From assembly GCA_015206945.1 (NCBI GenBank), contig JADEXV010000032.1, forward strand, positions 1-44,665: DNA of 44,665 nt, given 5' to 3'. Positions within the stretch are counted from its first letter, which is position 1, and every line of letters starts with the position of its first letter. The notes under the pieces are model-generated. The model was not told the DNA's origin. It made no database searches and saw nothing but the letters and a program-made list of their open reading frames with translations. The position numbers were made by a program, and so were the translations under genes. This document shows, piece by piece, positions 1 to 9,589 of the stretch. This DNA comes from Nostocales cyanobacterium LEGE 12452. Lineage in GTDB: Bacteria > Cyanobacteriota > Cyanobacteriia > Cyanobacteriales > Nostocaceae.

Positions 1-143
1 CCTCTGCCCCTCTGCCCCCTGCCTCTTCATTGACTGTATATCTAGTAGTACCTGCTCTCAAAAACTTTGATTTTTTAATGACTTTATATTTAGATACTTC
101 GGTATTATAGGATGGACGGAGTGTTGCAAGGCTTGGGGCTATT

Positions 144-491
144 ATGGCTCGCTATACCTGTTCATTTATTGTTTCTGTTCCTAGTGACCATCTGGTGCCG
201 CTACTTGTAGAACTTCTACAGGACTGTCAGTTGGATATTCAATATCACACAGCCGAATATATTATCGGTCGTGAGGTTCCTGGAAATGTTCCTTTTCCTA
301 AATTAATAACAGTAGAAATACTGATTGACAAATCAAAATCTACTGAAACGGAAACTCGCATGAGTATTGTGATTAAAAATGAAGAACTACCAATTCACCT
401 AGATAATTACTGCCGACAAATGTTTGAGTTAATCAAACAATCTATTGAAAGTAGCCGTCATTGGCATTTGATTGAAAGTATTGCAGGATAG
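144..491 (+). CDS. conserved hypothetical protein, 115 aa
   Basis: I do not recognise this family. The protein is small, soluble and mixed alpha/beta in appearance, with no signal peptide or membrane segment. The first third is hydrophobic with alternating residues (SFIVSVPSDHLVPLLVELL), the middle has a charged beta-like stretch, and the C-terminal third looks helical. The ATG at 144 is preceded by a non-coding pyrimidine-rich stretch. The gene converges on the FHA gene, with a strong inverted repeat between the two stop codons. Codon use matches the neighbouring genes. It is probably a real gene because it is an uninterrupted frame in an otherwise empty region, but its function is unknown. 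Confidence 0.6.
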   Translation: MARYTCSFIVSVPSDHLVPLLVELLQDCQLDIQYHTAEYIIGREVPGNVPFPKLITVEILIDKSKSTETETRMSIVIKNEELPIHLDNYCRQMFELIKQSIESSRHWHLIESIAG

Positions 492-510
492 TTTTGGTGA
501 TTGAATTGAT

Positions 511-537
511 ACTTCCACGGCTTAAAGCTGTGGAAGT
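511..537. terminator. inverted repeat between convergent genes, likely bidirectional terminator
   Basis: The arms ACTTCCACGGCT and AGCTGTGGAAGT form a 12-bp stem (one G-U pair) around a 3-base loop. It lies between the stop codons of two convergent genes. There is no clear T-tract on either strand, so it may also be a dispersed palindromic repeat. Confidence 0.45.
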
Positions 538-571
538 GTCAGCCTGTAATTGGTAGTTATAATTCACTTTT

Positions 572-1060
572 CTACTCCTCTAAATCCTCGGCCATACCGG
601 GGTTTATTAGTGTAATATCATACTCACTCGAATCCGTTTGTCCTAAACGCTGAGTATTTCTTAAAAGGTAATAAATGGCACGTACTTGAGGCCCAAAAAC
701 GATCTCATCTTCATTTCTGAGATCGTGGGCTGGTATCTTGCGTCCATTAATCATCAAACCATTGGAACTAGGTTTACCTTTGGCATCGCCATCTACAATC
801 CGGTAATAGTAGCTATGACTATTATGCTCTCGTGGCAATCTCACTAATGTGGCATGGCGGCGGGAGACAAACTGCGACATTAAACGGATATTACATTCGC
901 GGTCTCTACCGATAGAGTAGACGGGGTGCTCCAGAGAAAATTCTTTGCGACCTTGATCGTCTTCAATAATCAGTAGATGGTTTTCATTGGTTTCTGCTGC
1001 CATTGACAAATCGGTGGAACTGTAATTGATTAAGATTTGTTTAGTATCGTATCTTGCCAT
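572..1060 (-). CDS. FHA domain-containing protein
   Basis: The protein has 162 aa and a single forkhead-associated domain, roughly residues 35-135. The diagnostic phosphothreonine-binding elements are visible: YSIGRDRECNIRL (strand 3-4 Gly-Arg), FVSRRHATL (Ser-Arg-Arg-His) and KPSSNGLMINGRKI (the Ser-Asn-Gly turn). FHA domains bind phosphothreonine peptides, usually substrates of Hanks-type Ser/Thr kinases. A kinase gene lies about 10 kb away, but there is no evidence linking the two. There is no membrane segment and no second domain; the C-terminal 25 residues are acidic. The ATG at 1060 is the only sensible start. The gene stands alone on the minus strand. Confidence 0.9.
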   Translation of the reverse strand: MARYDTKQILINYSSTDLSMAAETNENHLLIIEDDQGRKEFSLEHPVYSIGRDRECNIRLMSQFVSRRHATLVRLPREHNSHSYYYRIVDGDAKGKPSSNGLMINGRKIPAHDLRNEDEIVFGPQVRAIYYLLRNTQRLGQTDSSEYDITLINPGMAEDLEE

Positions 1061-1258
1061 TTTCGCGCACCATAAGTCTGTGGTGCTAATCTAAATAAGC
1101 TTTAAAATTGCATAATACCTTGAAAGAGTAGAACATGGCCGTTCTACTCCAGTAGCTATGATAGCTTTGGTAAGTGTCTTAAATCTGACGACTGACTCCT
1201 GAATTCTGTTTTGATAACCAATATTTGTGGTGGCAAATTGGACGTGTAAAGGAGTATT

Positions 1259-3814
1259 CTACACGCGATAAGCGAATCGCCGTAATAATATTGAATTGGT
1301 AACGACGCTAACAGAGCTAAAAGCCATTAATGCAGCAGCACCAGATGGGTTAAGCACAAAACCTAGACTAGGGAATAAAACACCTGCTGCTAAAGGAATG
1401 CCAAGTGTATTATATGCAAAAGCCCAGAATAAATTTTGGCGGATTTTGTTGAATGTGGCGCGACTAAGCTGAATAGATTCGACGACATCGTTTAGGCGAT
1501 CGCGCATTAAAATAATTTCAGCAGTTTCCATCGCCACATCTGTCCCGGAGTGTAAAGCAATTCCTACATCAGCTTGGGATAAAGCTGGAGCGTCGTTGAT
1601 TCCATCTCCTACCATTGCCACAACTGAGTGCTGAGTGCTGAGTGCTGAGTGCTGAGTGGGGAGTGAGGAGTTAAGAGTTTTCTTTGTCCCCTTGTCTCCT
1701 TGTCTCCCTTGTCTCCTTGTCCCTTCTAATTGGAGAGACTGTATTGCTGCCGCTTTTTTAGCTGGGGGAACACCTGCGATTACATCAGCGCTATCTAATC
1801 CTAGTTGTTTGGCTATGGCGCTAGCTGCTTCTAGACGATCGCCACTGAGCAACATTACCCGTAAGCCCATTTGACGCAACTTGTCTACGGTAGATCGAGC
1901 ATCCGATCTTAGGGTATCAGAAACACCAATTAGTCCGGCTAAGGTTCCCCCAATCGCTACGCAAACGACTGTTTTACCCTCTGTTGCCAAATCCTGTGCT
2001 AACTGTTGTGCGGTTTCATTAATGGCAATGCCGTGCCAACTCAACCATTCCCAGTTACCCAACAATACAACTGTGCCCTCTACCACAGCAGATACCCCTA
2101 GACCTGGTTCCGTGTGAAAGTCTACAGCCTTTGGAATAGATAACTGTTGCCGCTGTGCCTCTTGTTGAATCGCTTTTGCTAGGGGATGGTGAGTACCGCT
2201 TTCTACGGCTGCTGCTAGTTGAATGAGGGATTGCGCATTATTATTCTTCTCCTGCTCCTCTGCCTCTTCCCCAGTACCCAATTCCTCAATTAGCAGACAA
2301 TCTGTGACTATGGGATTACCTGTGGTGAGAGTGCCAGTTTTATCAAATACTACGGTGTTTAACTGGTGTACTTTTTCTAAAACATCGCCACCTTTGATTA
2401 ACAAACCTCGTTCTGCACCCATAGCAGTTCCCACCAGAATGGCTGTTGGTGTGGCAAGTCCCAAAGCACAGGGACAGGCGACTACCATAACTGCGATCGC
2501 TAGTTTTAAACTGATTAGGAGTGATGAGTGCTGAGTGCTGAGTGCTGTTAGCGGTAGCGGGGCGTTTAGCCCGTGGTGGGCTTCATGTGTAGCATGGCTC
2601 ATCATTTCCATACCACCAGACATGGTGATATCAGTCCAAATGTGAGTGCCGAAAAAGTACCAAAATCCAAATGTTAAGATAGATGCTGTCAGCACTCCGT
2701 AGGTAAAGTAACCAGCTACTGTATCTGCTAATTTTTGTACTGGGGCTTTCCGAGTTTGGGCGGCTTCTACTAAGGCGACAATTTGAGCTAGAGTTGTATC
2801 ACTTCCAATCCGGGTTGCCTGAATAGCGATCGCTCCTGACTGGTTTATTGTCCCCCCTGTCACCATATCTCCTGGTTTCTTGATTACTGGCACTGATTCC
2901 CCAGTTAGCATGGACTCATCAACCGTTGTTTGACCAACCACCACTTCACCATCAACGGGAATTTTATCGCCTGGTAGCACTTGTAAGCATTCACCGACAC
3001 GTACCTGTTCAGCAGGAATCTCAACACTAGAAGAACCCATTCCGGCTTTCTCTGGGTTGGCAATCAATCGCGCTAAGAGTGGCTGGAGTGCTAGTAATTT
3101 CCTAAATGCAGCCGCCGCACGACCTCTAGCTTGTTGCTCTAATGTCCTTCCTAAGAGAATAAAGCCTAGCATCATTACTGGTTCGTCAAAAAAGCATTCC
3201 CAACCCAATTGGGGAAAAAGCAACGCTACTAAACTAGCAATGTAGGCTGTCAGCGTTCCCAATCCCACTAGGGTGTTCATGTTAGGCGAATTTCGCCGCC
3301 AGCCCAGCCAGCCATCTACTAAAATCGGGCGACCGGGAATTAACAGCGCCACTGTTGCTAGTCCACAGTGAAACCAGATGTTATTTAGCACTGGCAGCAC
3401 TGAGCTACCAAGATTACCAAAATGTCCACTTCCCGACAATATCAGCAACACCGCAGCGATCGCTAATTGCCATAGAGAAGAACGCATTTCTCGGCGTTGT
3501 CGTTCTGCTGGATCTGGTAAGGTCGATATTTCGCCTCCTACTGTGCCATTAGCTTTTCGGGGTTGAGTCGGGAATCCAACGGCTGTTAATCGCTGTGCCA
3601 GTGCATCTACATCTATTGCACCAACTTCTGACTCTACAACTGCTACTTCTGTGGCCAGGTTCACACAGGCACTCTTGACACCTGGATGTTGGGTCAGTTG
3701 TCGCTCTACTGCGTTCACACACCCAGCACACTTCATACCCCCAACATCTAGAATAATCTTCTCTAGGATTGGGTCAGGTTCTAGGACTGGCTTAGTTTTC
3801 GGGACAAGTTGCAT
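1259..3814 (-). CDS. P1B-type Cu(I)-transporting ATPase (PacS/CtaA-like)
   Basis: This 851-aa heavy-metal P-type ATPase exports or delivers Cu(I) across the plasma or thylakoid membrane. The order is an N-terminal HMA domain with GMKCAGC (Cys29, Cys32), membrane helices, an actuator loop with TGES, the metal-site CPC at 447-449, the phosphorylation motif DKTGTLT (Asp491), the HP motif at 543-544, and GDGIND at 736-741. The last helices carry YN and MAFSS, the signature of the P1B-1 copper subgroup. A His/Met-rich loop (about 398-415) precedes the CPC helix. Unusually, stretches near 423-431, 514-526 and 699-730 are encoded by short repetitive DNA that stays in frame (see findings). I cannot tell PacS from CtaA. 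No copper operator was recognised upstream. Confidence 0.95.
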   Translation of the reverse strand: MQLVPKTKPVLEPDPILEKIILDVGGMKCAGCVNAVERQLTQHPGVKSACVNLATEVAVVESEVGAIDVDALAQRLTAVGFPTQPRKANGTVGGEISTLPDPAERQRREMRSSLWQLAIAAVLLILSGSGHFGNLGSSVLPVLNNIWFHCGLATVALLIPGRPILVDGWLGWRRNSPNMNTLVGLGTLTAYIASLVALLFPQLGWECFFDEPVMMLGFILLGRTLEQQARGRAAAAFRKLLALQPLLARLIANPEKAGMGSSSVEIPAEQVRVGECLQVLPGDKIPVDGEVVVGQTTVDESMLTGESVPVIKKPGDMVTGGTINQSGAIAIQATRIGSDTTLAQIVALVEAAQTRKAPVQKLADTVAGYFTYGVLTASILTFGFWYFFGTHIWTDITMSGGMEMMSHATHEAHHGLNAPLPLTALSTQHSSLLISLKLAIAVMVVACPCALGLATPTAILVGTAMGAERGLLIKGGDVLEKVHQLNTVVFDKTGTLTTGNPIVTDCLLIEELGTGEEAEEQEKNNNAQSLIQLAAAVESGTHHPLAKAIQQEAQRQQLSIPKAVDFHTEPGLGVSAVVEGTVVLLGNWEWLSWHGIAINETAQQLAQDLATEGKTVVCVAIGGTLAGLIGVSDTLRSDARSTVDKLRQMGLRVMLLSGDRLEAASAIAKQLGLDSADVIAGVPPAKKAAAIQSLQLEGTRRQGRQGDKGTKKTLNSSLPTQHSALSTQHSVVAMVGDGINDAPALSQADVGIALHSGTDVAMETAEIILMRDRLNDVVESIQLSRATFNKIRQNLFWAFAYNTLGIPLAAGVLFPSLGFVLNPSGAAALMAFSSVSVVTNSILLRRFAYRV
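1624..1728. repeat. composite short tandem repeats inside the Cu-ATPase gene
   Basis: Two repeat types lie side by side. One is a heptamer, TGAGTGC, about five times from 1624 to 1658. The other is a pyrimidine-rich CTTGTCTCC-type repeat from about 1685 to 1728. The reverse strand reads through both in frame, adding about 32 low-complexity residues (699-730 of the ATPase) immediately before [11 protein letters not shown]. Such heptameric repeats (STRR) are known mainly from intergenic DNA of heterocystous cyanobacteria. Confidence 0.85.
2521..2548. repeat. second heptameric repeat inside the Cu-ATPase gene
   Basis: About three and a half copies of the same TGAGTGC heptamer found at 1624-1658. 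On the coding strand it gives ALSTQHSS just before the CPC-bearing helix, in the extracytoplasmic loop after the His/Met-rich stretch. Confidence 0.8.
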
Positions 3815-4010
3815 GGCTTGTGTTTAGATTCGCTACAGAAATTCAACGCCTGACTAAAAGCGTCTCTAATTCGAGCGTAGGCTAAATATGGAACTATGAC
3901 TCAATGTCAACTATATTAAAATTATTAATTTATCGTACTTCGTTGAGCATGAACGACTATCGCTGTACTTAATTCAACGTTCCAAGTTCCCAGATTTATC
4001 TGTAGAGTTT

Positions 4011-4220
4011 TTAATTTTTAATTTTTAATTCACCTACGGGGGGTTGACATTTCCAACGTCGATAAGTGACATAAATAATAGCTGCCGCCTGTATTGGCGC
4101 GATCACAATCAGGTTTTTGAAGAAATAGTTTATTTCTAAATGAGATATAACACTGAAATATCCTAAGCCTAACAAGAAGAACATTGCCCAGTTAAGCTGT
4201 TTAGGTTTGAAAATAAGCAT
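4011..4220 (-). CDS. hypothetical small membrane protein, possibly truncated
   Basis: The frame encodes hydrophobic segments (FFLLGLGYFSVIS; NLIVIAPIQAAAIIYVTY) ending in a basic, polar tail. I chose the ATG at 4220, which gives 69 aa. The same frame stays open upstream to 4421, overlapping the TM2 gene by 26 bases, and includes a further hydrophobic run just upstream of the ATG. Beyond that the frame consists of low-complexity purine-rich DNA and an inverted GGAAGC/GCTTCC repeat that do not look coding. The N-terminal part of a longer gene may therefore have been lost. No family recognised. Confidence 0.4.
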   Translation of the reverse strand: MLIFKPKQLNWAMFFLLGLGYFSVISHLEINYFFKNLIVIAPIQAAAIIYVTYRRWKCQPPVGELKIKN

Positions 4221-4395
4221 ATTAATAAAAATAAATATAGAAGGTAAAAGTGCTGTATAACTTTTGCTAAAGGTAAAGGGGAAGGGAAAAAGGATGTTTC
4301 TTTGGTTGCTACCCTTTATCCCTGCGCTTTTGCTGCAATCATAAGCTTGGAAGCGGGTATCATTCTCTGCTTCCAGTAAGAAAGTTATTCTTGTA

Positions 4396-4671
4396 CTAAA
4401 ACCAGCCCTGCTTATTTTCAAAATAGGTATTTACAAATCCTTCAGAGGATTTATTTAAGTAGATCATGCCTTCAATTAGACCTACAAGTTGCATAACTAA
4501 CAAAGCAACGCCGTAGGTAAAAGAACCCCCAACGACAGAAATCACTAACATGATAAAGCCTTCCGAAGCGTATCCTAGAATAAACTTATGAACCCCGAAT
4601 GCTCCCAGGATAATGCCACAGTAACCAGCTAGAAGTTGTTTGGTAGGGTGACTGGGGTTAAGATTTGCCAT
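4396..4671 (-). CDS. TM2 domain-containing membrane protein
   Basis: The protein has 91 aa. It follows the TM2 pattern: a basic N-terminus, a first helix with a Gly-rich end and HKFILGY (LAGYCGIILGAFGVHKFILGY), a short turn, then a second helix (LVISVVGGSFTYGVALLVMQLVGLIEGMIYL). Function is poorly known in bacteria; it should sit in the cytoplasmic membrane. The ATG at 4671 is the natural start. The downstream frame on the same strand encodes another small membrane protein, so the two may be cotranscribed. Confidence 0.8.
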   Translation of the reverse strand: MANLNPSHPTKQLLAGYCGIILGAFGVHKFILGYASEGFIMLVISVVGGSFTYGVALLVMQLVGLIEGMIYLNKSSEGFVNTYFENKQGWF

Positions 4672-5448
4672 ATAAGTGCTGCTCCTTGATAAGTGAGTAT
4701 AAAAATAAAGTATTTATTCTAATGGAAGCAAATACATTTACTTGCTTAATAAATAGATTTTTAATTTTTTCAGTCTGAGTAAGTCTCAAGATGAATAATT
4801 AAAATCATCGTGCTTTTATTCCAAAGGAGACACCAAGATGTCTTGCAGTTTAGTCCGAACTGGCGCTCCTTGATGACTTTTGCTGGATTTGACGATCGCA
4901 AACCCTGGTGCAGCAGTTTTGCAGATTTTTAGCTCAGACATTTATCTTGAGCAGAATAAATCTTAAATAATCAGCAAAAACTGCTACATACACCACTTTT
5001 TACAAGTCCATCAGTATTATTTCCGGATGTTTTTGCGTAGGCGTTGCCCTCGTAGACATCGCACCAATGACAAGACAACTGCGTGGCTAGTGAGAATTTA
5101 GAAGCCCAAAAGGCATCTTCCATATCTTTCTAACCGCTTTTTTAGTTACCGATCCCCACTTCCATGAGCGCAAACCGGAATTACATTCCAATTTATGACA
5201 GCCAAAAATGGTTCAAGAAGACAATTAACATCTCGAAAAATGGCTAAAATCTACCGGAATGTGAATAAATGCTTAACTAGATAGTTTGTTGTCTATGTTA
5301 ATAGCATTCTTTAATTTGCTTTTGCCATTATCGTAATTGGGTTTTCAGCTAGTATTTATGCTTATAACCAATTATTACTAGTAAATTATCTCTACCTATG
5401 GTGATAAAATCAGATATTTTCGTTTTTGGCAACAGTACTATACTCGTA
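4672..5448. other. intergenic region, 777 bp
   Basis: A mostly AT-rich gap between two minus-strand genes. It contains one short uninterrupted minus-strand frame (4816-4941, listed separately) and a fragment resembling dispersed Nostoc repeats (GCGTAGGCGTTGCCCTCGTAG near 5035). I see no RNA gene in it. Confidence 0.4.
4816..4941 (-). CDS. possible 41-aa peptide
   Basis: An ATG-to-TAA frame of 41 residues. It starts MSELKICKTAAPGFAIVKSS and ends in LQDILVSPLE. It is basic with no membrane segment, contains one Cys and has a balanced composition unlike translated non-coding AT-rich DNA. There is no good Shine-Dalgarno sequence. It stands alone in a 777-bp gap. It could be a small protein, the end of a lost gene, or chance. 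Confidence 0.25.
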   Translation of the reverse strand: MSELKICKTAAPGFAIVKSSKSHQGAPVRTKLQDILVSPLE

Positions 5449-7023
5449 TTAACTGCTACCTAAAATGAATAAACTTAATAGTGTACCACTATTCCAAAGG
5501 CTGTGGAGGAGCATAGGAGCGAGGAGATTGCGCGATCGCGTGTAAACTACTCCCAACACAATGCCCAATGCAGTCAGGGGGAGAATTTCCGATAAGCTGA
5601 GGTGAGCGATCGCAAACAACAAACTACTGATCAGAATCGATCCCCACACGGGTAAGTAGCGAGTTAGAGAGGGTAACAAAAAACCGCGAAATAGGATTTC
5701 TTCAAAAAATGGAGCTGCGATCGCCGCTGTGGAGAAAAATATCCCAAGTGCGATCCCATCTTGGCTTTCTAGTGCTAGTTGCAACAGAGGATTACTCCCA
5801 CCTTGTCCTTGCCATAGCTGCTGATTAATCAAAGATACCACCACAACTACAGGTAAAGCCGTGCAATAGCCTCCCAGTCCCCACAAAAACCAGTTATCTT
5901 GAAAACGGAAGCGAAACCAGAATTCTGGTAGCGGAAAAAAGCGCTTGAGAGAGAAATACAGCACTAACAGCGCACCTAATGCTACTAAGAAGTAACTAAC
6001 CAATACAGAAAATGCCTGAAGTCGCACATCCACAATCGGACGCGGAATGGGTAGCAATGATATTACTAAGGGCACAAAAATTTGCCCCATGAAGAAAAAG
6101 CCAATGATAAAAACCTGCAAAACCGTTTCACCACCCCAAGGCGTTGACCAGGGGATATCAGCATTTTGAGCTAATAAAGAGGCTTTTCCTTTCAACAAGC
6201 GTTGAGCAAATAATAAAATCAGCAGTATTAAACCAATTAAAGCTGCCAAAGTGGGAATAGTGCCAATAACTGCCAATTTAATCACTGCTTGGGCAGAAGA
6301 TTCTTGTTGTGCGGCTTTTACTGCTGATAAAGCGTCTTGTCGTTGCTGGAGTTGGTATAACTTAACCAAAGCAGTAGAGCGAAACCAACCTTCTAAATTC
6401 TTTTGAATTGGTTCTTGAGCATTTGGGAGGATACGGGGAGGATTGCTCCACAGTCCAGTCAATACAGCGGCGGTTTCCCAAAACCCTGAATTAATATCTG
6501 AGCGTTGTTGTAATTCACTCCAAGTCTTGAAAGCTATATCAGTCTGTCCTTGCTGTGCTTGTAAAATTCCCAAGCGCAGGTCTAATTCAGCCAATAATTT
6601 TTGTAATTGCTTAAAAGACTGTTGTAACTGTTGCTGTCCCTGTTTCGGGGTTTTAATAGTGGGAGGAGCATCCGGTAGAGGTTTCGGAGGCGTGGGAGTT
6701 ATTTCAGCTTGAGAGCGTAATTGTGCAAGTTTGTTATTAACTTTGTCTAAATTAGCTTGAACTGATTGACGCGCCTCCTGATACTGCTTTGTAGCGCTTT
6801 CTAGAGGTTGCTCACCAAGTATTGCTTCCCGAATCGTCTGGAGTTTGTCATCACTGCTATCTTCTGATTGCCAAGCTTGGGCTTGTAAAGCAATATTTGT
6901 TTGGTATAGTTCCAAACGACTTTGAAATTGAGGTTCTTGCCAACTACCGAATAAAGCTGAAACTGCCAACAGAACTGCTATCGGCGTCATCACAAAAAAT
7001 AAAACCAACCGCTTGAGTGTCAT
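5449..7023 (-). CDS. CPBP family intramembrane metalloprotease (CAAX-like)
   Basis: The protein has 524 aa. The C-terminal CPBP (Abi/CAAX) domain has the EEILFRG motif with the paired glutamates, followed by SSLLFAIAHL and LLHSLWNSG, which supply the further conserved His and Asn-bearing helices. At least six membrane helices are visible in the C-terminal half. The N-terminal third is extracytoplasmic-looking: one N-terminal anchor helix, then a long Gln-rich, coiled-coil-prone stretch (about residues 35-240) and a second helix near 250-270. Cyanobacteria commonly carry this long form. The substrate is unknown. The ATG at 7023 immediately precedes the anchor helix. Monocistronic as far as can be seen. 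Confidence 0.88.
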   Translation of the reverse strand: MTLKRLVLFFVMTPIAVLLAVSALFGSWQEPQFQSRLELYQTNIALQAQAWQSEDSSDDKLQTIREAILGEQPLESATKQYQEARQSVQANLDKVNNKLAQLRSQAEITPTPPKPLPDAPPTIKTPKQGQQQLQQSFKQLQKLLAELDLRLGILQAQQGQTDIAFKTWSELQQRSDINSGFWETAAVLTGLWSNPPRILPNAQEPIQKNLEGWFRSTALVKLYQLQQRQDALSAVKAAQQESSAQAVIKLAVIGTIPTLAALIGLILLILLFAQRLLKGKASLLAQNADIPWSTPWGGETVLQVFIIGFFFMGQIFVPLVISLLPIPRPIVDVRLQAFSVLVSYFLVALGALLVLYFSLKRFFPLPEFWFRFRFQDNWFLWGLGGYCTALPVVVVVSLINQQLWQGQGGSNPLLQLALESQDGIALGIFFSTAAIAAPFFEEILFRGFLLPSLTRYLPVWGSILISSLLFAIAHLSLSEILPLTALGIVLGVVYTRSRNLLAPMLLHSLWNSGTLLSLFILGSS

Positions 7024-7119
7024 CTATCCCCCTTTAACTGACCAGTGGAGAGCGCGTCCCCCTTGGGAATTATCGCAATAAAAAGTCAGAGGTGGATAGA
7101 TATCATCAATATATAAATA

Positions 7120-7161
7120 ATGAAGAGTGAAGAATCAAAATTTTAATCCTTCACTCTTCAT
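7120..7161. terminator. 13-bp inverted repeat downstream of the amylase gene
   Basis: ATGAAGAGTGAAG and its exact complement CTTCACTCTTCAT are separated by 16 bases. The pair sits 20 bases past the stop codon of the minus-strand amylase gene. No proper T-tract follows, so a terminator or 3'-end stabilising hairpin is inferred from position only. Confidence 0.5.
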
Positions 7162-7181
7162 ACTTCATTCGATATTTATTT

Positions 7182-9110
7182 CTATGATTCTCTTCCCGAT
7201 GCCCAGGTATCACGCCATTTAACAGTACCTTCTTTCGCAATCACCCAGCGGCGATTTACAAGATTTTCGCGCAGAGGCGATCGCCCTTCCCGCCACATGG
7301 CATATTTATAAGCAATTAGCTTACCAGCACTTTCATCAAAGGGAATCTCGGCAAACCAAGTATTGGTATTGATGTACTCTAGGGGATAGGCTTTGTTGAT
7401 ATCCCAGTTACCTAACTCTGGGCAATCTCCTGTCACTACAATGGTTTCACCAGGTTGAGTCTCCACACCATTGAGTTGGACGCGGACAATTGTTTGTGCT
7501 TTTATCCGTTCGCCAACGTGACTGAAAACAAGTACTCCCCTTTCTTCTAGTACTAGATCATAAATCTTGCCATCTTTCACCTCATACTTGTTGCGAGTCA
7601 CCACGCAGGTATGTTCGCCATCGGGCAATTCTGTTTCTACTTCTGGTAAAGTAACTTCTCCTCCCCGATTTAAAGCGACAAAACACACAGAGTCACGATA
7701 ACGGCGTACATAGCAGTAAACATCCGGTGTTAAGTATTTTTGCCAGTGGCTACCCATTGATACAGCTGGATTCAATCGTCGTAAGCCAGACAGCAGTCTA
7801 ATGCAACGATAAATCTCACTCTCAGTATCCCAATTTTCCATCATTGGGCGGTTATATGGGTCGTTACCGCCATCGGTGTCGTTATGCAGATACTGTTCTG
7901 TGCCGTAATATATGCAGGGAATGCCGCGACAGGTCATAATTAAGGCGATCGCAACTTTCAACATCGCTGGATCGGGATTCAGCGATTGGAAACGGCACAT
8001 ATCATGGTTATCGATGAAGGTAACTAGCTCTGTTGCGCCGTTGTAGCAATGATCTTGGTCAAAAATATATTGAATTGTTTGGAATCCCATTTCTGAACCT
8101 TGCCCTAGTGCAGCTCGAATTGCCACGCACAACCCAAAGTCTAGAAGTGTCATGCCTGAGTGATTGGCAAATTCCACTGAGCGATCGTCAGTTGGATTAC
8201 TATAAATCCATTCACCAAAAATGAATACATCTGGTTTGTGATTGGTCATCTCGCCAGTGAATTCTTGCCAAAACCAGATCGGCATGTGCTTGACAGTATC
8301 CACCCGCAGTGCATCCACACCCCGGTCTAGCCATTGTTTAATTGCTGACTTAATATACTCCCGATATTCCCTATTATTTTCATTAAAGGTTGCTAGACCA
8401 GCTAGTTCACAGTTTTGTACTTGCCAATCATCTTCCCAATTTTGCACTTCGCCATAGTGGTGATACCAATTATTGACATCATTATTGAAATCAGCAATTT
8501 TGACACCATCATCATACAATTCACCTTTACTACCACTAGTATCAGGTGTACTATGGTTGCAGACAATATCCAGCACTAGCTTCATATTGCGCTTGTGCAT
8601 TTCTGTAATTAACCGATCAAAGGTTGTATTTTTTTCTTCTTGAGTTGCGTTTAAAGAAGGGTTCTCTCCCTCAGCAATGTATCGAGGATTAAGCCGTTTA
8701 AAGTCTTTTGTCCAATAGCCATGTATTGCTGCATTGCCAACAAATAACTCTTCAACCTGCTCAAACAGGGGAGTTAGCCAAAGAGCGGTAACTCCCATAT
8801 TTTTGAGATAATCTAATTTATCGATGACACCTTGCAAGTCGCCACCCCAGTACTTACCCCAATCCTGTCTAGTTGGATCGTACAGTTCTGAGTTTGCACC
8901 TTCGCTGTTATCTGGATCGCCATCATAAAAGCGATCGACTACGAGAAAATAAATTGTTTCCTGACGAAATTCAATATCTCTGGTGTAAAGGAACTCTAGA
9001 GCAATCTCAATATCTAACTGCGGTTCTTGTATAAGAGCTTCTACATTTTCCTTTGCAGGATCTACTTTATATTGATCTGGTGAAAACTGGGATGGTGGGG
9101 TTTGTACCAT
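7182..9110 (-). CDS. alpha-amylase family (GH13) enzyme with C-terminal CBM20
   Basis: This is a glycoside hydrolase of the alpha-amylase family acting on alpha-1,4-glucans such as glycogen. With the ATG at 9110 (642 aa) the four GH13 regions are DIVCNH (181-186), GVDALRVDTVKH with nucleophile Asp271, FGEW with acid/base Glu300, and FIDNHD with Asp370. A beta-sandwich resembling the starch-binding family CBM20 occupies about the last 105 residues (VRVQLNGVETQPGETIVVTG, ELGNWD, KYAMWREGR). There is no signal peptide, so it is probably intracellular. The frame is open to 9161, but the extra 17 residues are Cys/aromatic-rich and unlikely to be translated. A hairpin follows the stop codon. Confidence 0.93.
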   Translation of the reverse strand: MVQTPPSQFSPDQYKVDPAKENVEALIQEPQLDIEIALEFLYTRDIEFRQETIYFLVVDRFYDGDPDNSEGANSELYDPTRQDWGKYWGGDLQGVIDKLDYLKNMGVTALWLTPLFEQVEELFVGNAAIHGYWTKDFKRLNPRYIAEGENPSLNATQEEKNTTFDRLITEMHKRNMKLVLDIVCNHSTPDTSGSKGELYDDGVKIADFNNDVNNWYHHYGEVQNWEDDWQVQNCELAGLATFNENNREYREYIKSAIKQWLDRGVDALRVDTVKHMPIWFWQEFTGEMTNHKPDVFIFGEWIYSNPTDDRSVEFANHSGMTLLDFGLCVAIRAALGQGSEMGFQTIQYIFDQDHCYNGATELVTFIDNHDMCRFQSLNPDPAMLKVAIALIMTCRGIPCIYYGTEQYLHNDTDGGNDPYNRPMMENWDTESEIYRCIRLLSGLRRLNPAVSMGSHWQKYLTPDVYCYVRRYRDSVCFVALNRGGEVTLPEVETELPDGEHTCVVTRNKYEVKDGKIYDLVLEERGVLVFSHVGERIKAQTIVRVQLNGVETQPGETIVVTGDCPELGNWDINKAYPLEYINTNTWFAEIPFDESAGKLIAYKYAMWREGRSPLRENLVNRRWVIAKEGTVKWRDTWASGRES

Positions 9111-9589
9111 AAAAAAACTCAAAATTTTATCTAATTCACACTTGCAGAACCAACAGTACAACGTTTTGAGTATTGTGTGTCACTACAAACTTCGGTATTG
9201 TGACATCCTGCCTACGGTGTAGGTATCTATCGCTAGCTAGTTTATAATTCTATCGATAGATATAATTCATTTGCTAGAGGATAAAAATAAAGGAATATAG
9301 CAGTTATTAACGATAATTGCTCGGTCACAAAAATTTACAATATTTTATTAAGTTGACCTGCGGTAAATATTGAGCCTAGCTGCTGTTTAAGTGTATATTC
9401 GACAACAGATATGATAATACTTCAACTCCTTGGAGATCGGTTGTAAATAAGGTTTTGTTACACCTGAGTAATACTGAGTCAACCACGTATAAGCCAACTT
9501 TTTCTCTAGAAGATTCGCTCCATTGGTAAACTGACCATTGTCACTTTCAATCTGTTATTACTATCAAGGAATTAATTTAGGTAGCAATT
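9111..9589. other. divergent intergenic region, 479 bp
   Basis: AT-rich DNA between the divergent amylase and TerB-like genes. It must hold both promoters. I see no repeat family, RNA gene or clear operator. Confidence 0.3.

Noticed and set aside
1624..1658. Possible CRISPR-like array
   Set aside because: Units are seven bases with no spacers; these are STRR heptamers. No cas gene is present in the window.
1656..2534. Several plus-strand frames over the copper ATPase
   Set aside because: They are antisense shadows of a gene with all P-type ATPase motifs; their translations are Ser/Thr/Pro-rich and unlike proteins.
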